From assembly GCA_034519525.1 (NCBI GenBank), contig JAXHOJ010000054.1, positions 122,829 through 186,828 of the forward strand: 64,000 nt of DNA, written 5' to 3'. This DNA comes from Gemmobacter sp034519525 (GTDB taxonomy: Bacteria > Pseudomonadota > Alphaproteobacteria > Rhodobacterales > Rhodobacteraceae). Of this stretch, positions 10,163 through 17,956 are shown piece by piece; within the stretch, counting starts at the first letter, position 1; each line of letters begins with the position of its first letter. Below the pieces are notes generated by a model that ran no database searches, was not told where the DNA came from, and saw nothing but the letters and a program-made list of their open reading frames with translations. Both the position numbers and the translations under genes were made by a program.

Positions 10163-10612
10163 TCAGAATTTCACGATGACGGAGGCCACGATGACCAGCA
10201 TCAAGGCTGTCGGCACCTCGTTCATCATCCGGTAGCGACGGCCGGCCAGCCTATTCTGACCCGCTGCAAAATCCTTGCGGCGCAGCCCAAGCCAATGGTG
10301 AAACCACGTCATGGCGATCACACTGGCTGCCTTGGTCCAGGGCCAGACCATGCTCCAGTCAACGATCCCGGGGGTGAACACCAACGCCAAACCGAAAACC
10401 CAGGTCGCGATCATCGCTGGATTCATGATCGCCCGCAGCAGACGCCGCTCCATCGTCTGGAACAGCAGGTCAGTGTCATTTCCAGAACCGACCTCTTCGG
10501 CGTGATAGACAAACAGTCGGGGCAGATAGAACAACCCGGCCATCCAGCTGATGACGGAAATCACATGCAGGAACTTGGTCCACACATAGTACTCTGCCAG
10601 AAAATCGCCCAT
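10163..10612 (-). CDS. hemJ: Protoporphyrinogen IX oxidase HemJ
   Basis: Oxidises protoporphyrinogen IX to protoporphyrin IX in heme biosynthesis, in the inner membrane. The 149-residue protein has about four membrane helices and the family patterns KFLHVISVISWMAGLFYLPRL near residue 13, then FQTMERRLLRAIMNPAM, and RYRMMNEVPTALMLVIV at the end. Conserved histidine H16 is present in the first segment. A GGAGGG site precedes the ATG at 10612. Its upstream side faces the proposed oriC. Another heme gene, hemH, lies at 58.3 kb. Confidence 0.93.
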   Translation of the reverse strand: MGDFLAEYYVWTKFLHVISVISWMAGLFYLPRLFVYHAEEVGSGNDTDLLFQTMERRLLRAIMNPAMIATWVFGLALVFTPGIVDWSMVWPWTKAASVIAMTWFHHWLGLRRKDFAAGQNRLAGRRYRMMNEVPTALMLVIVASVIVKF

Positions 10613-10626
10613 CGCAGCCCTCCATC

Positions 10627-10666
10627 TCTCTTCTTCTTAAAGAAAGATATAAGAAAAGGAATGATG
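10627..10666. other. AT-rich stretch in oriC, candidate DNA unwinding element
   Basis: A run of about 40 bases dominated by CTTCTTCTTAAAG and GATATAAGAAAAGG, the most AT-rich stretch of the gap in an otherwise GC-rich region. It lies immediately upstream of hemJ. Role inferred from composition and position only. Confidence 0.5.
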
Positions 10667-10711
10667 CAGTAGGTCGCGGGGATAACTGGAAATCTCTCAC
10701 GCTCCCCAAAG

Positions 10712-10720
10712 TTTCCCACA
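10712..10720 (+). promoter_or_regulatory. DnaA-box-like 9-mer TTTCCCACA
   Basis: Seven of nine positions match TTATCCACA. The weakest of the five boxes in the gap. Confidence 0.4.
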
Positions 10721-10730
10721 GTCTGCCTTC

Positions 10731-10739
10731 GGTGGATAA
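10731..10739 (-). promoter_or_regulatory. DnaA box TTATCCACC
   Basis: Eight of nine positions match TTATCCACA on the minus strand; the plus strand reads GGTGGATAA. Confidence 0.65.
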
Positions 10740-10853
10740 GATTGCCCGTGTTTGTGCAAGATCGGTCGCATGAAAGATGAGAATCAGCTTTCCTCACAAC
10801 GCTTTACGAGGCCGCTTCCCTCAGCCTGCCTTGCAGCATAGTTTTCCCGCAGC

Positions 10854-10862
10854 TGTGGGTAA
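10854..10862 (-). promoter_or_regulatory. DnaA box TTACCCACA
   Basis: Eight of nine positions match TTATCCACA on the minus strand; the plus strand reads TGTGGGTAA. Confidence 0.65.
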
Positions 10863-10899
10863 CCGTTTTCTCCAGTCAGGGCTTGGGCAGATTCACACA

Positions 10900-10908
10900 G
10901 GTGGAAAA
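10900..10908 (-). promoter_or_regulatory. DnaA-box-like 9-mer TTTTCCACC
   Basis: Seven of nine positions match the consensus on the minus strand; the plus strand reads GGTGGAAAA. Confidence 0.45.
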
Positions 10909-11002
10909 CCGGGGACGGCAACTTGACAAACTTGGGCTCCCGGTCACAGCTGACCCCGAAAGACCCAGTTACCCGGATTCAAGCATCAAGAACAAAGCAG
11001 GA

Positions 11003-11011
11003 TTTTCCACA
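11003..11011 (+). promoter_or_regulatory. DnaA box TTTTCCACA at the maf start
   Basis: Eight of nine positions match TTATCCACA. It ends two bases before the maf ATG, so DnaA binding here would cover the maf ribosome-binding region. Confidence 0.6.
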
Positions 11012-11013
11012 GG

Positions 11014-11625
11014 ATGACCCCCACGCCAGCCCGCAGGTTTTTGCTCGCATCCAGCTCTGCCATCCGTCTTTCCCTGCTGCGGAATGCAGGCCTTGATGTC
11101 GTTCCCGAGGCTCCGCGCGTCGATGAAGAAACCATTCGCCAGGCGCTTGAAGCCGAGGGTGCGCAGCCGCGGGACATTGCCGATACTCTGGCCGAGATGA
11201 AGGCGCGCAAGATCGCAGAACGCCATCTGGATGCGCTCGTCCTGGGGTGTGATCAGGTGTTGGAATTTGATCGGCGCGTCTGGGCCAAGCCTGAAACTTT
11301 GGACGACGCCAGATCGCAACTGCATCAGATGCGCGGCCAGACCCATCGCCTGCTCTCTGCGCTTGTTCTCTATGATCGTGGAGAGCCTGTTTGGCGCCAT
11401 ATCGGTCGTGCTGACCTGACGATGCGGAGTTTTTCCGACATTTGGCTTGAAGGCTATCTTTCCCGCAACTGGGACAGTATCCGCCATTCAGTGGGCGGCT
11501 ATAAGCTTGAAGAAGAAGGTGTGCGACTTTTCAGCCGCATCGAAGGCGATTACTTTACCATTCTGGGGCTGCCCCTGCTGCCCCTGCTGTCCTACCTTGA
11601 AGCAAGAGGTTTCATCGCATCATGA
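11014..11625 (+). CDS. maf: Maf-family nucleoside triphosphate pyrophosphatase
   Basis: Maf proteins hydrolyse non-canonical or modified nucleotides to monophosphates. The 203-residue protein has the N-terminal LASSSAIRLSLLRNAG motif (near residues 11-26), followed by EMKARKIAE and the LGCDQVLEF acidic motif with the catalytic-base aspartate, then GYKLEEEGVRLFSRIEGDYF and GLPLLPLLSYL at the end. The ATG at 11014 lies directly beside the oriC and has only a weak ribosome-binding site (ACAGG). The stop overlaps aroE (ATGA), beginning the coupled operon maf-aroE-coaE-dnaQ. Confidence 0.9.
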   Translation: MTPTPARRFLLASSSAIRLSLLRNAGLDVVPEAPRVDEETIRQALEAEGAQPRDIADTLAEMKARKIAERHLDALVLGCDQVLEFDRRVWAKPETLDDARSQLHQMRGQTHRLLSALVLYDRGEPVWRHIGRADLTMRSFSDIWLEGYLSRNWDSIRHSVGGYKLEEEGVRLFSRIEGDYFTILGLPLLPLLSYLEARGFIAS

Positions 11626-12461
11626 CCGACCATCCGCGCATCCCTCTTGCCGGTGTTATCGGCCATCCTGTCGCGCACAGCCGCTCTCCTGCGCTGCACG
11701 GCTTCTGGCTGAAACGCTATGGCATTAAAGGCCACTATATTCCGATCGATATCACTCAGGCCGATCTGCCAGAGGCATTGAAGATGCTGCCGAAGCTGGG
11801 TTTTGTCGGCATCAACGTTACCATCCCGCACAAGGAAGCGGTTCTGGCGCTGGCCGACATTGTGACAGACCGGGCTGCCTTGATCGGTGCCGCCAATACC
11901 CTCATCTTCCGCAAGGATGGCAAGATACATGCAGATAATACGGATGGCGTGGGCTTCATAGCCAATCTGCGCCAGAATGCGCCGCAATGGGTGCCATCTG
12001 TCGGGCCTGCGGCTGTTCTGGGGGCTGGTGGCGCTGCCCGCGCCGTGGTTGCCGCCCTCATCGAGGTTGGTGTGCCAGAAATTCGCATCGCGAACAGAAC
12101 CCGTACCAGGGCCGAGGCGTTTCGCAAGGATTTTGGCGCAAAGATCACTGTCTGGGATTGGACGCAGGCTGGCCGGATGCTTGAAGGCGCGGCCACAGTG
12201 GTAAACACAACTGCACTCGGCATGGCGGGCAAGCCAGACTTGGGTATTTCGCTTGAGGCGATCGAGCGGGGCGCGCTGGCTACGGATATCGTCTATACAC
12301 CGTTGAAAACCCAGTTCCTGATCGAAGCCGAAGAGGCTGGCGCGACGATCGTGGATGGGCTGGGGATGCTGCTGCATCAGGCGGCGCCGGGTTTTGAACG
12401 GTGGTTCGGTCAGCGGCCAGAGGTTGACGAGGCTACACGCAAGGCCGTGCTGGGCCTATGA
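11622..12461 (+). CDS. aroE: Shikimate dehydrogenase
   Basis: Reduces 3-dehydroshikimate with NADPH in aromatic amino acid biosynthesis. The 279-residue protein has the substrate-binding GVIGHPVAHSRSPALH at 11-26, INVTIPHKEAVL containing the catalytic lysine, the NADP motif LGAGGAARAVVAAL, NRTRTRAEAF, and the C-terminal DGLGMLLHQAAPGFE motif. Start and stop both overlap neighbours by ATGA, so it is translationally coupled to maf and coaE. Confidence 0.95.
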   Translation: MTDHPRIPLAGVIGHPVAHSRSPALHGFWLKRYGIKGHYIPIDITQADLPEALKMLPKLGFVGINVTIPHKEAVLALADIVTDRAALIGAANTLIFRKDGKIHADNTDGVGFIANLRQNAPQWVPSVGPAAVLGAGGAARAVVAALIEVGVPEIRIANRTRTRAEAFRKDFGAKITVWDWTQAGRMLEGAATVVNTTALGMAGKPDLGISLEAIERGALATDIVYTPLKTQFLIEAEEAGATIVDGLGMLLHQAAPGFERWFGQRPEVDEATRKAVLGL

Positions 12462-13051
12462 AAACCTTCCGCCTCGGTCTTACCGGGTCCATCGGTATGG
12501 GAAAATCCACCACGGCAGATTTCTTTCGCAGGGCAGGCCTGCCGGTCTGGGATGCGGATGCTGCCGTTCACCGGCTCTATGCCAGCGGTGGCGCCGCAGT
12601 TGGCCCCCTGGGGGCCGTTTTTCCAGCCGCCGTGGAAGACGGGAGTGTTTCACGTGAAACGTTGAAGCGGCTGCTTCAGGCAGATCCTGCCCAGCTGCCG
12701 CGGCTGGAGGCCATTGTCCATCCATTGGTCTCGCAGGATCGCGCTATTTTTCTGGCAGACTGCACTTCTGATATTGCTGTCTTTGACATTCCGTTGCTGT
12801 TTGAAAAAAAGTCAGAATCTGAAATGGATGCCACGCTGCTGGTCACTGCCCCCCCTGCGCTGCAACGCGCCCGCGTTCTAGCACGCCCCGGCATGACCGA
12901 GGCGCAGTTTGCCGTGATACTGGCACGTCAGATGCCTGATGCGGAAAAGCGCTCCCGCGCCAATCACATCATCGAAACGCTCAGCCTGCGTGCCGTCGAA
13001 GCGGCGGTCGAGGCGCTGATCGCCTATATTCGGGAAACCCGTCATGCGTGA
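12458..13051 (+). CDS. coaE: Dephospho-CoA kinase
   Basis: Phosphorylates dephospho-CoA in the last step of coenzyme A synthesis. The 197-residue protein has the P-loop GSIGMGKST at residues 10-18, VWDADAAVHRLYASGGAAV, and FDIPLLFEKKSESEMD. It carries an exact 14-bp parS core (12647-12660) in its coding sequence, read as SVSRETLKRLL; the codons for VSRET therefore double as a centromere site. It overlaps aroE by 4 bp and dnaQ by 8 bp. Confidence 0.95.
   Translation: MKTFRLGLTGSIGMGKSTTADFFRRAGLPVWDADAAVHRLYASGGAAVGPLGAVFPAAVEDGSVSRETLKRLLQADPAQLPRLEAIVHPLVSQDRAIFLADCTSDIAVFDIPLLFEKKSESEMDATLLVTAPPALQRARVLARPGMTEAQFAVILARQMPDAEKRSRANHIIETLSLRAVEAAVEALIAYIRETRHA
12646..12661. promoter_or_regulatory. 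parS site 4, inside coaE
   Basis: TGTTTCACGTGAAACG: the central 14 bp form a perfect dyad and only the last base departs from the canonical 16-mer. It is the only near-perfect site found on the right side of the proposed oriC, about 1.6 kb from it. Confidence 0.9.
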
Positions 13052-13826
13052 AATCGTCCTTGATACCGAAACCACCGGGTTCGAACCGTCCGAAGGTCAT
13101 CGTATCGTCGAGATCGGTGCAGTAGAGCTGTTGAACCACCTGCCCACGGGCCGCACCTTTCACGTCTACCTCAACCCTCAGCGTCCGATGCCAAAAGAAG
13201 CATTCGAGGTACATGGTCTGGGGGATGATTTTCTGCGCGACAAACCGCTGTTCCGGCAAGAGGCGCAGAACTTTCTTGATTTCGTGGGGTCATCGAAGAT
13301 GATCATCCACAACGCGGCTTTCGACATGAAATTCCTGAACTGGGAATTGCGCACCCATGGCTTTCCTACCCTGCCAAATGACCAGGCGCTGGATACTGTG
13401 GCCTTGGCCCGCAGAAAATTTCCGGGCTCGCCTGCCTCGCTGGATGCGCTCTGTCGTCGTTTCGGCATCGACAATTCCAGGCGCGAAAAGCACGGCGCCT
13501 TGCTGGATAGCGAGATTCTGGCCGAGGTCTATCTGGAACTGATTGGCGGTCGGCAACCCGATCTGGTCTTGGCATCTGCCCCGACGGTCCGGCAAACGGT
13601 CGATACGATGGCTGATCCATCCTGGCGCCCACGCCCGCGGCCGTCTGCGCTGCCGCCGCGGTTGACCGAAGAGGAAACCGCCGCCCATCAGGCCTTTGTG
13701 GCAAAGATGGGCGACAGTGCGATCTGGTTCAAACGCGCGGCTGATCGAGGCTGCAGCCTGTTCGGCTGCTGCGCTTTTTCCGCTTCGGCCCGGCGCGCGA
13801 TTTCCTGCCGGTACAGCGCCAGATAA
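13044..13826 (+). CDS. dnaQ: DNA polymerase III epsilon subunit (3'-5' proofreading exonuclease)
   Basis: Provides proofreading in the replicative polymerase. The DEDDh exonuclease motifs are visible: VLDTETTGFE (residues 5-14) as Exo I, HNAAFDMKFLNWEL as Exo II, and REKHGALLDSEILAEVYLEL as Exo III. A proline-rich linker leads to the C-terminal, alpha-binding region ending near HQAFVAKMGDSAIWFKRAAD. The predicted protein of 260 residues runs about 28 residues past that point, into the 3' end of secB on the other strand. This tail is cysteine/serine/arginine-rich and unlikely to be a conserved domain. It overlaps coaE by 8 bp. Confidence 0.92.
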   Translation: MREIVLDTETTGFEPSEGHRIVEIGAVELLNHLPTGRTFHVYLNPQRPMPKEAFEVHGLGDDFLRDKPLFRQEAQNFLDFVGSSKMIIHNAAFDMKFLNWELRTHGFPTLPNDQALDTVALARRKFPGSPASLDALCRRFGIDNSRREKHGALLDSEILAEVYLELIGGRQPDLVLASAPTVRQTVDTMADPSWRPRPRPSALPPRLTEEETAAHQAFVAKMGDSAIWFKRAADRGCSLFGCCAFSASARRAISCRYSAR

Positions 13827-14251
13827 TCCACCGTGTCGATGTTCAGCGGCGGGAAGCCGCCATCGCGCGTCACATCCGAAATGATCCGCCGCACGAACGG
13901 GAACAGCAGGCGCGGGCATTCGATCAGCAGGAAGGGGTGCATCTGCTCGTCGGCCACGCCTTCGACATGAAAGATGCCACCATATTCCAGCTCCAGCAGG
14001 AACAGCGTATCGCCGTTGACCTTGTTCTTCGATGTCACCCGGAATTTGTTGATCACTTCATACTGGTGCTCCGCCGGGCGCTTTCGCGCGTCCAGGCTGA
14101 CCGCCACCTGAATATCTGGCTGCACGTCGCCATTCGTCAGGCCCTTCTGCGCCACCATGTTTTCGAACGACATATCGCGCACGAACTGCGCCAGTACGCT
14201 CATCTTCACTTGCGGGGCGGCGCCGGGCGTCGCGCCATTGGCCTCGGTCAT
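13688..14251 (-). CDS. secB: Protein-export chaperone SecB
   Basis: A homotetrameric chaperone that keeps preproteins unfolded and hands them to SecA. From the ATG at 14251 (MTEANGATPG), preceded by AGGAGA, the protein has 187 residues. The SecB fold is clear: KMSVLAQFVRDMSFENMVAQKG, EHQYEVINKFRVTSKNKVNGD, FHVEGVADEQMHPFLLIECP and LFPFVRRIISDVTRDGGFPPL. The conserved part ends around EIARRAEAEKAQQP; about 20 more residues overlap dnaQ convergently (13688-13826), which is unusual. An in-frame ATG at 14308 would add 19 residues without similarity. Confidence 0.93.
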   Translation of the reverse strand: MTEANGATPGAAPQVKMSVLAQFVRDMSFENMVAQKGLTNGDVQPDIQVAVSLDARKRPAEHQYEVINKFRVTSKNKVNGDTLFLLELEYGGIFHVEGVADEQMHPFLLIECPRLLFPFVRRIISDVTRDGGFPPLNIDTVDYLALYRQEIARRAEAEKAQQPNRLQPRSAARLNQIALSPIFATKA

Positions 14252-14330
14252 CGGTCTCTCCTGCTGTTCCCTGTAGGGCTGATCCTTCTGTAGCAGCAGA
14301 AATCCCACCTCTCAATGGCTGCGGGGCGCC

Positions 14331-14807
14331 TCAGGGTTTGGTCCAGCCAGAGGGGCCACGGTCCTGCGACACCTGCGTCTGCTCGATCTCGATGAACTCG
14401 CCGTCGATCACCACATCAGGCCGCCCGGTCTGATGCACACCAAAGCCAGCCGTGGCCTGTACCGGCATCCGCTTGGCCACCATTGCGATCAATGCCCGCC
14501 GCAGTGGCGGGATCAGCAGCAAAAGACCCAGCGCATCTGCCAGAAAGCCGGGCGATACCAGCAGCAGCCCGGCCAGAAACACCACCAGCACATCCGCCGG
14601 TGGGGCCGTGGGCTTGCGGATGCCATCCAGCGCTGCCCGCAGATCCAACGCGGCGCGGCGCCCCTGTCGCCGCATCACGGCAACCCCCAGAACACCGGTG
14701 CCGAAGATCACCGCCAGCGATGGCAAAAGCCCGATCGCCCCGCCAAGGGTGATGAACAGCGCAATCTCGATCAAAATCAGCGCAATGAACGGGCCAAACA
14801 GCCGCAT
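14331..14807 (-). CDS. fxsA: FxsA family membrane protein
   Basis: FxsA-type proteins are small cytoplasmic-membrane proteins; overexpression of the E. coli member relieves phage T7 exclusion by F plasmids, but the normal role is unknown. The 158-residue protein has two N-terminal helices (LFGPFIALILIEIALFITLG onward), the GVAVMRRQGRRAALDLR loop, and the conserved LAGLLLVSPGFLADALGLLLLIPPLR hydrophobic region around residues 78-103. A GAGAGGA ribosome-binding site precedes 14807. It is divergent from the Tim44-like gene. Confidence 0.88.
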   Translation of the reverse strand: MRLFGPFIALILIEIALFITLGGAIGLLPSLAVIFGTGVLGVAVMRRQGRRAALDLRAALDGIRKPTAPPADVLVVFLAGLLLVSPGFLADALGLLLLIPPLRRALIAMVAKRMPVQATAGFGVHQTGRPDVVIDGEFIEIEQTQVSQDRGPSGWTKP

Positions 14808-14932
14808 GATATCCTCTCATATAAACTTCCGGGCAGCAGCAGGTGGACTTGTGCAACCCCCTTCCCTACATAAGGATCATCGGTGCCGGATACCAACCCC
14901 CGGATGCCATCCCTTTGCCGGTCGAGGTCTGT

Positions 14933-15595
14933 ATGAACAGTTCATTGATCCAGCTCCTGGTACTTGCCGGGGTCGCGGTCTTTCTTATCCTCAAGCTCCG
15001 CAATGTGCTGGGCACCCGTGAAGGTTTTGAAAAGCCTCCTCTTCCGGCAGAGCCGGAGCCTGCCCGCACCTCTGCCCGTAATTTCGAGGTGATCGAAGGC
15101 GGCCCGGATCGTGACATTACCGATCACGTTGCCGATGGCTCGCCCTCGGCAGTTGCTTTGGCGGGGATGAAACTTGCGGAACCCGATTTTTCCGTGGGCA
15201 CCTTCCTGCAGGGCGCGCGCGGTGCTTATGAAATGATCCTGATGGCCTTCGAGCGTGGCGATCTGACACAGGTCAAGCCGTTCCTTTCGCCAGATGTCTA
15301 TGACAGCTTCGCCGAAGCGGTTGCCGCACGCGAGGCGCAGGGTCTGACGGTTGATGCGAATTTCGTTGGCTTGCGCGAAATGGCCCTGCATGAAGCCACC
15401 TTTGATCGTGATACACGGCTTGGCGAAATCACGGTGCGCTTTGTAGGCGAGCTGACAACCGTTGTGCGCGACGCCAATGGGACAGTGATCGAAGGCAGCC
15501 CGACGGCCGCAAAGCGCCAGCGCGATGTCTGGACCTTCTCGCGCAACATGGGGTCGGCTGATCCCAACTGGCAACTTACCGCGACCGGGGAGTGA
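14933..15595 (+). CDS. Tim44-like domain membrane-anchored protein (TimA type)
   Basis: The 220-residue protein has one N-terminal membrane helix (LIQLLVLAGVAVFLILKLRN), a short acidic/proline linker, and a Tim44/MBA1-like domain from about residue 80 (FLQGARGAYEMILMAFERGD, then FLSPDVYDSFAEAV and DVWTFSRNMGSADPNWQL). Alphaproteobacterial TimA-like proteins resemble the mitochondrial import factor Tim44 and are proposed to act near the Sec machinery; proximity to secB fits but proves nothing. The start at 14933 is preceded by GAGG. The stop overlaps mltA (TGATG). Confidence 0.85.
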   Translation: MNSSLIQLLVLAGVAVFLILKLRNVLGTREGFEKPPLPAEPEPARTSARNFEVIEGGPDRDITDHVADGSPSAVALAGMKLAEPDFSVGTFLQGARGAYEMILMAFERGDLTQVKPFLSPDVYDSFAEAVAAREAQGLTVDANFVGLREMALHEATFDRDTRLGEITVRFVGELTTVVRDANGTVIEGSPTAAKRQRDVWTFSRNMGSADPNWQLTATGE

Positions 15596-16632
15596 TGCGT
15601 GCTCTGGCTCGCATTGCTGCCACGGCAACCGCGCTCTGGCTGGGTGCGGGTGTAATGGCGGTTGCGCAGCAGGTTATCACCTTTGAAGAGCTGGATGGCT
15701 GGTCCGATGATGATCAGCGCCCGGCTCTGACCACGTTTCTGGAAACCTGTAATCTGCTGAAGGCCCCCGAATGGGGGCCACTTTGCGCTTTGGCCCGCGA
15801 TGCTGACGGCAGCACCGAAAGTGCCCGCGCGTTTTTCGAACTGTTCTTTCGCCCGGTGCTGATCGGTCGCCCGCCTGCCCTGTTCACCGGTTATTATGAA
15901 CCCCTGCTGGACGGCTCGCCCACGCGAACGCCGCGCTTTGCCTATCCGATCTATGCCCGCCCGCCCGAGCTTCGTGACGGGGTTCAATATCACTCGCGCC
16001 AGGTCATTGAATCCGGGGTGTTGCGTGGGCGCGGGCTTGAGATTGCCTGGCTCGAAGATCCGGTTGATGTGTTTTTCCTGCATATCCAAGGCTCAGGTCG
16101 CATCCGGATGCCGGATGGGCGCGTGCTGCGCGTGGGCTATGGTGGAAAGAATGGGCATCCCTACCGCTCTGTCGGGCAGGAACTGGTGCGCCGCGGCACC
16201 TACAGCGCCGATCAGGTCTCGGCCCAGACGATCCGTGGCTGGGTCAAGCGGAACCCGGCGCCGGGCAATGCCCTGCTGGACCATAACCCCTCTTACGTCT
16301 TTTTCCGGCGTCTGCCCGATCTGGCGGCTGACAAGGGCCCGATTGGGGCCATGGGCCGGTCTATCACCCCGATGCGGTCAGTGGCCGTTGATCCTGCCTT
16401 CAATCTGCTGGGGGCGCCGGTCTGGATCGAAAAGGACGGCCGCGCTCCCTTGCGGCGGCTGATGGTGGCGCAGGATACCGGCGGTGCCATCAAGGGCGCG
16501 CAGCGGGCAGATATCTATTATGGCACGGGCGATGCGGCCGGCGATGCGGCGGGCATCGTCAAGGATGGTGGCCGGATGCTGATGTTGCTGCCTATTGACC
16601 TTGCCTTCGCGAGTGCTGAGCCGTTTCCATGA
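15595..16632 (+). CDS. mltA: Membrane-bound lytic murein transglycosylase A
   Basis: Cleaves the MurNAc-GlcNAc bond of peptidoglycan with 1,6-anhydro product formation. The roughly 345-residue protein has a signal peptide (LARIAATATALWLGAGVMAVAQQ). The MltA domain includes FTGYYEPLLDGSPTRTPRFAYPIYARP around residues 98-124 and FFLHIQGSGRIRMPDGRVLRVGY, and the C-terminal 3D domain has MVAQDTGGAIKGAQRADIYYGTG with the catalytic aspartate motif. No lipobox cysteine is evident at the signal peptide end, so it may be periplasmic rather than lipidated. Coupled to the Tim44-like gene upstream and overlapping the Smr gene by 4 bp. Confidence 0.92.
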   Translation: MRALARIAATATALWLGAGVMAVAQQVITFEELDGWSDDDQRPALTTFLETCNLLKAPEWGPLCALARDADGSTESARAFFELFFRPVLIGRPPALFTGYYEPLLDGSPTRTPRFAYPIYARPPELRDGVQYHSRQVIESGVLRGRGLEIAWLEDPVDVFFLHIQGSGRIRMPDGRVLRVGYGGKNGHPYRSVGQELVRRGTYSADQVSAQTIRGWVKRNPAPGNALLDHNPSYVFFRRLPDLAADKGPIGAMGRSITPMRSVAVDPAFNLLGAPVWIEKDGRAPLRRLMVAQDTGGAIKGAQRADIYYGTGDAAGDAAGIVKDGGRMLMLLPIDLAFASAEPFP

Positions 16633-17240
16633 GCCGCCGCCGATCCCTCCGCCCCGAAGAACATGAACTCTGGCAGGCCGTCGCCCGCACAGCCCGCCCG
16701 ATGCACGGTGCGGTATTCCTGCGCAAACCCGAAGCCACCACCGCAGAGCCGCCTTCTGCCTTCCACAAGCCCGAGGTGAAGCCGATCCCGCCTGCCCCGG
16801 GCCTGAACCGTTTCCGCATTGGCGAGCGTAGCCAGGCCAAACCTATGGTCGACGTGCTGCCTCCGCTTGCAGAACGTCTTGCCACTGCGCCTGTGTTGAT
16901 GGATCGCAAGAACCATGATCGCATGATCCGCGGCAAACTGTCGCCCGAGGCCCGGCTCGATCTTCATGGCATGACGGTGGCCGAAGCACATCCCGAACTG
17001 ATCCGCTTCATCCTGAACAGCTGGGGCGCCGGATACCGGCTGGTCCTGGTCATCACCGGCAAGGGGAAACAAGGCCCGGATCACGGCCCCATCCCGACGC
17101 GCTATGGTGTTCTGAAACATCAGGTGCCGCACTGGCTCCATCTGCCCCCGCTTGGCCCCTGTGTTCTGCAGGTGTCAGAGGCGCATCTGAAACACGGTGG
17201 CGCCGGCGCCTATTACGTTTACCTGCGTCGGCCACGCTGA
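16629..17240 (+). CDS. Smr/MutS2-type domain protein
   Basis: A 203-residue protein with a basic N-terminus (MSRRRSLRPEEHELW), a proline-rich middle and a C-terminal Smr domain. Domain signatures are RLDLHGMTVAEAHPELIRFI, LVLVITGKGKQG, and the closing SEAHLKHGGAGAYYVYLRR. Stand-alone Smr proteins can have nicking or RNA-endonuclease activity; the substrate here cannot be inferred. It overlaps mltA by ATGA and ends 82 bp before msrA. Confidence 0.9.
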   Translation: MSRRRSLRPEEHELWQAVARTARPMHGAVFLRKPEATTAEPPSAFHKPEVKPIPPAPGLNRFRIGERSQAKPMVDVLPPLAERLATAPVLMDRKNHDRMIRGKLSPEARLDLHGMTVAEAHPELIRFILNSWGAGYRLVLVITGKGKQGPDHGPIPTRYGVLKHQVPHWLHLPPLGPCVLQVSEAHLKHGGAGAYYVYLRRPR

Positions 17241-17322
17241 CTCTGACATCTGCCTCACGCAGGCTTGTGTTGCCCGGACTGGGCTTCCGGCACAGCTTTG
17301 CCACAGCGACAGGAGGATAAAC

Positions 17323-17946
17323 ATGAAGCTGATGGCATTGACTTTGGGCCTTGCCCTGATGGCAACAGGCGCGCAGGCCGAAATCCGCAAGGCCGTGGTG
17401 GCCGGCGGCTGTTTCTGGTGCGTAGAGGCTGATTTCGAAAAGGTTCAGGGTGTGACGGATGTGATCTCCGGCTTCACGGGTGGCACGGTAGAGGGGCCGA
17501 CCTACAAGCAGGTGGTCAATGGCGGCACCGGGCATTTCGAAGCGGTGCAGATCACCTATGACGATGCGGTGATCTCTTATGCGGATCTGATGCACAAATT
17601 TCTGCGCTCTGTTGATGTGACAGATGCCGGTGGCCAGTTCTGCGACCGCGGCGACACCTATCGCACTGCAATTTTCGTCGCGACAGACGCTGAACGCGCA
17701 ACAGCCGAGGCTGCCATTGCCGAAGCGGAAAAGGTGCTTGGCAAGAAGGTGGTCACGCCCGTCCTGTCGGCTGGGGACTTCTGGCCCGCCGAGGAATATC
17801 ATCAGGATTACTATAAGTCGTCAGATATCGTGCTCACGCGCGGCGGGCCGATGCAGAAGAAGAACGCCTATCAATTCTACCGCGAAGGCTGTGGCCGCGA
17901 TGCACGCCTTGCCCAAGTCTGGGGCGATCAGGCACTGTCGCACTGA
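17323..17946 (+). CDS. msrA: Peptide methionine-S-oxide reductase MsrA, exported form
   Basis: Reduces methionine-S-sulfoxide in proteins. The 207-residue product starts with a signal peptide (MKLMALTLGLALMATGAQA, cleavage near residue 19) and then the catalytic GGCFWCVEADFE at 28-39. GFTGGTVEGPTYKQV, GHFEAVQITYD and AEEYHQDYY follow, so the enzyme probably works in the periplasm. A C-terminal CGRDARLAQVWG may supply the recycling cysteine. An AGGAGG site lies 7 bases before the ATG at 17323. There is no msrB alongside. Confidence 0.93.
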   Translation: MKLMALTLGLALMATGAQAEIRKAVVAGGCFWCVEADFEKVQGVTDVISGFTGGTVEGPTYKQVVNGGTGHFEAVQITYDDAVISYADLMHKFLRSVDVTDAGGQFCDRGDTYRTAIFVATDAERATAEAAIAEAEKVLGKKVVTPVLSAGDFWPAEEYHQDYYKSSDIVLTRGGPMQKKNAYQFYREGCGRDARLAQVWGDQALSH

Positions 17947-17956
17947 TCCCAAAAGG

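Larger units (their letters stand above)
10613..11013. other. Probable chromosomal replication origin (oriC)
   Basis: This 401-bp gap holds no gene. It contains five 9-mers resembling the DnaA box TTATCCACA, at 10712, 10731, 10854, 10900 and 11003, in both orientations. It also has an AT-rich run at about 10627-10666 that could be the unwinding element, and GANTC sites at 10781, 10890 and 10976 that would be CcrM targets. Context supports the call: rho and hemJ lie on one side and maf-aroE-coaE-dnaQ/secB on the other, the same order flanking oriC in other Alphaproteobacteria. Flanking genes diverge from it, and parABS lies within 8 kb. GC skew was not computed. Confidence 0.8.

Noticed and set aside
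13720..13745. A frameshift at the end of dnaQ
   Set aside because: The off-frame TGA is suggestive, but no conserved residues lie beyond it to prove a frame change; recorded as a finding only.
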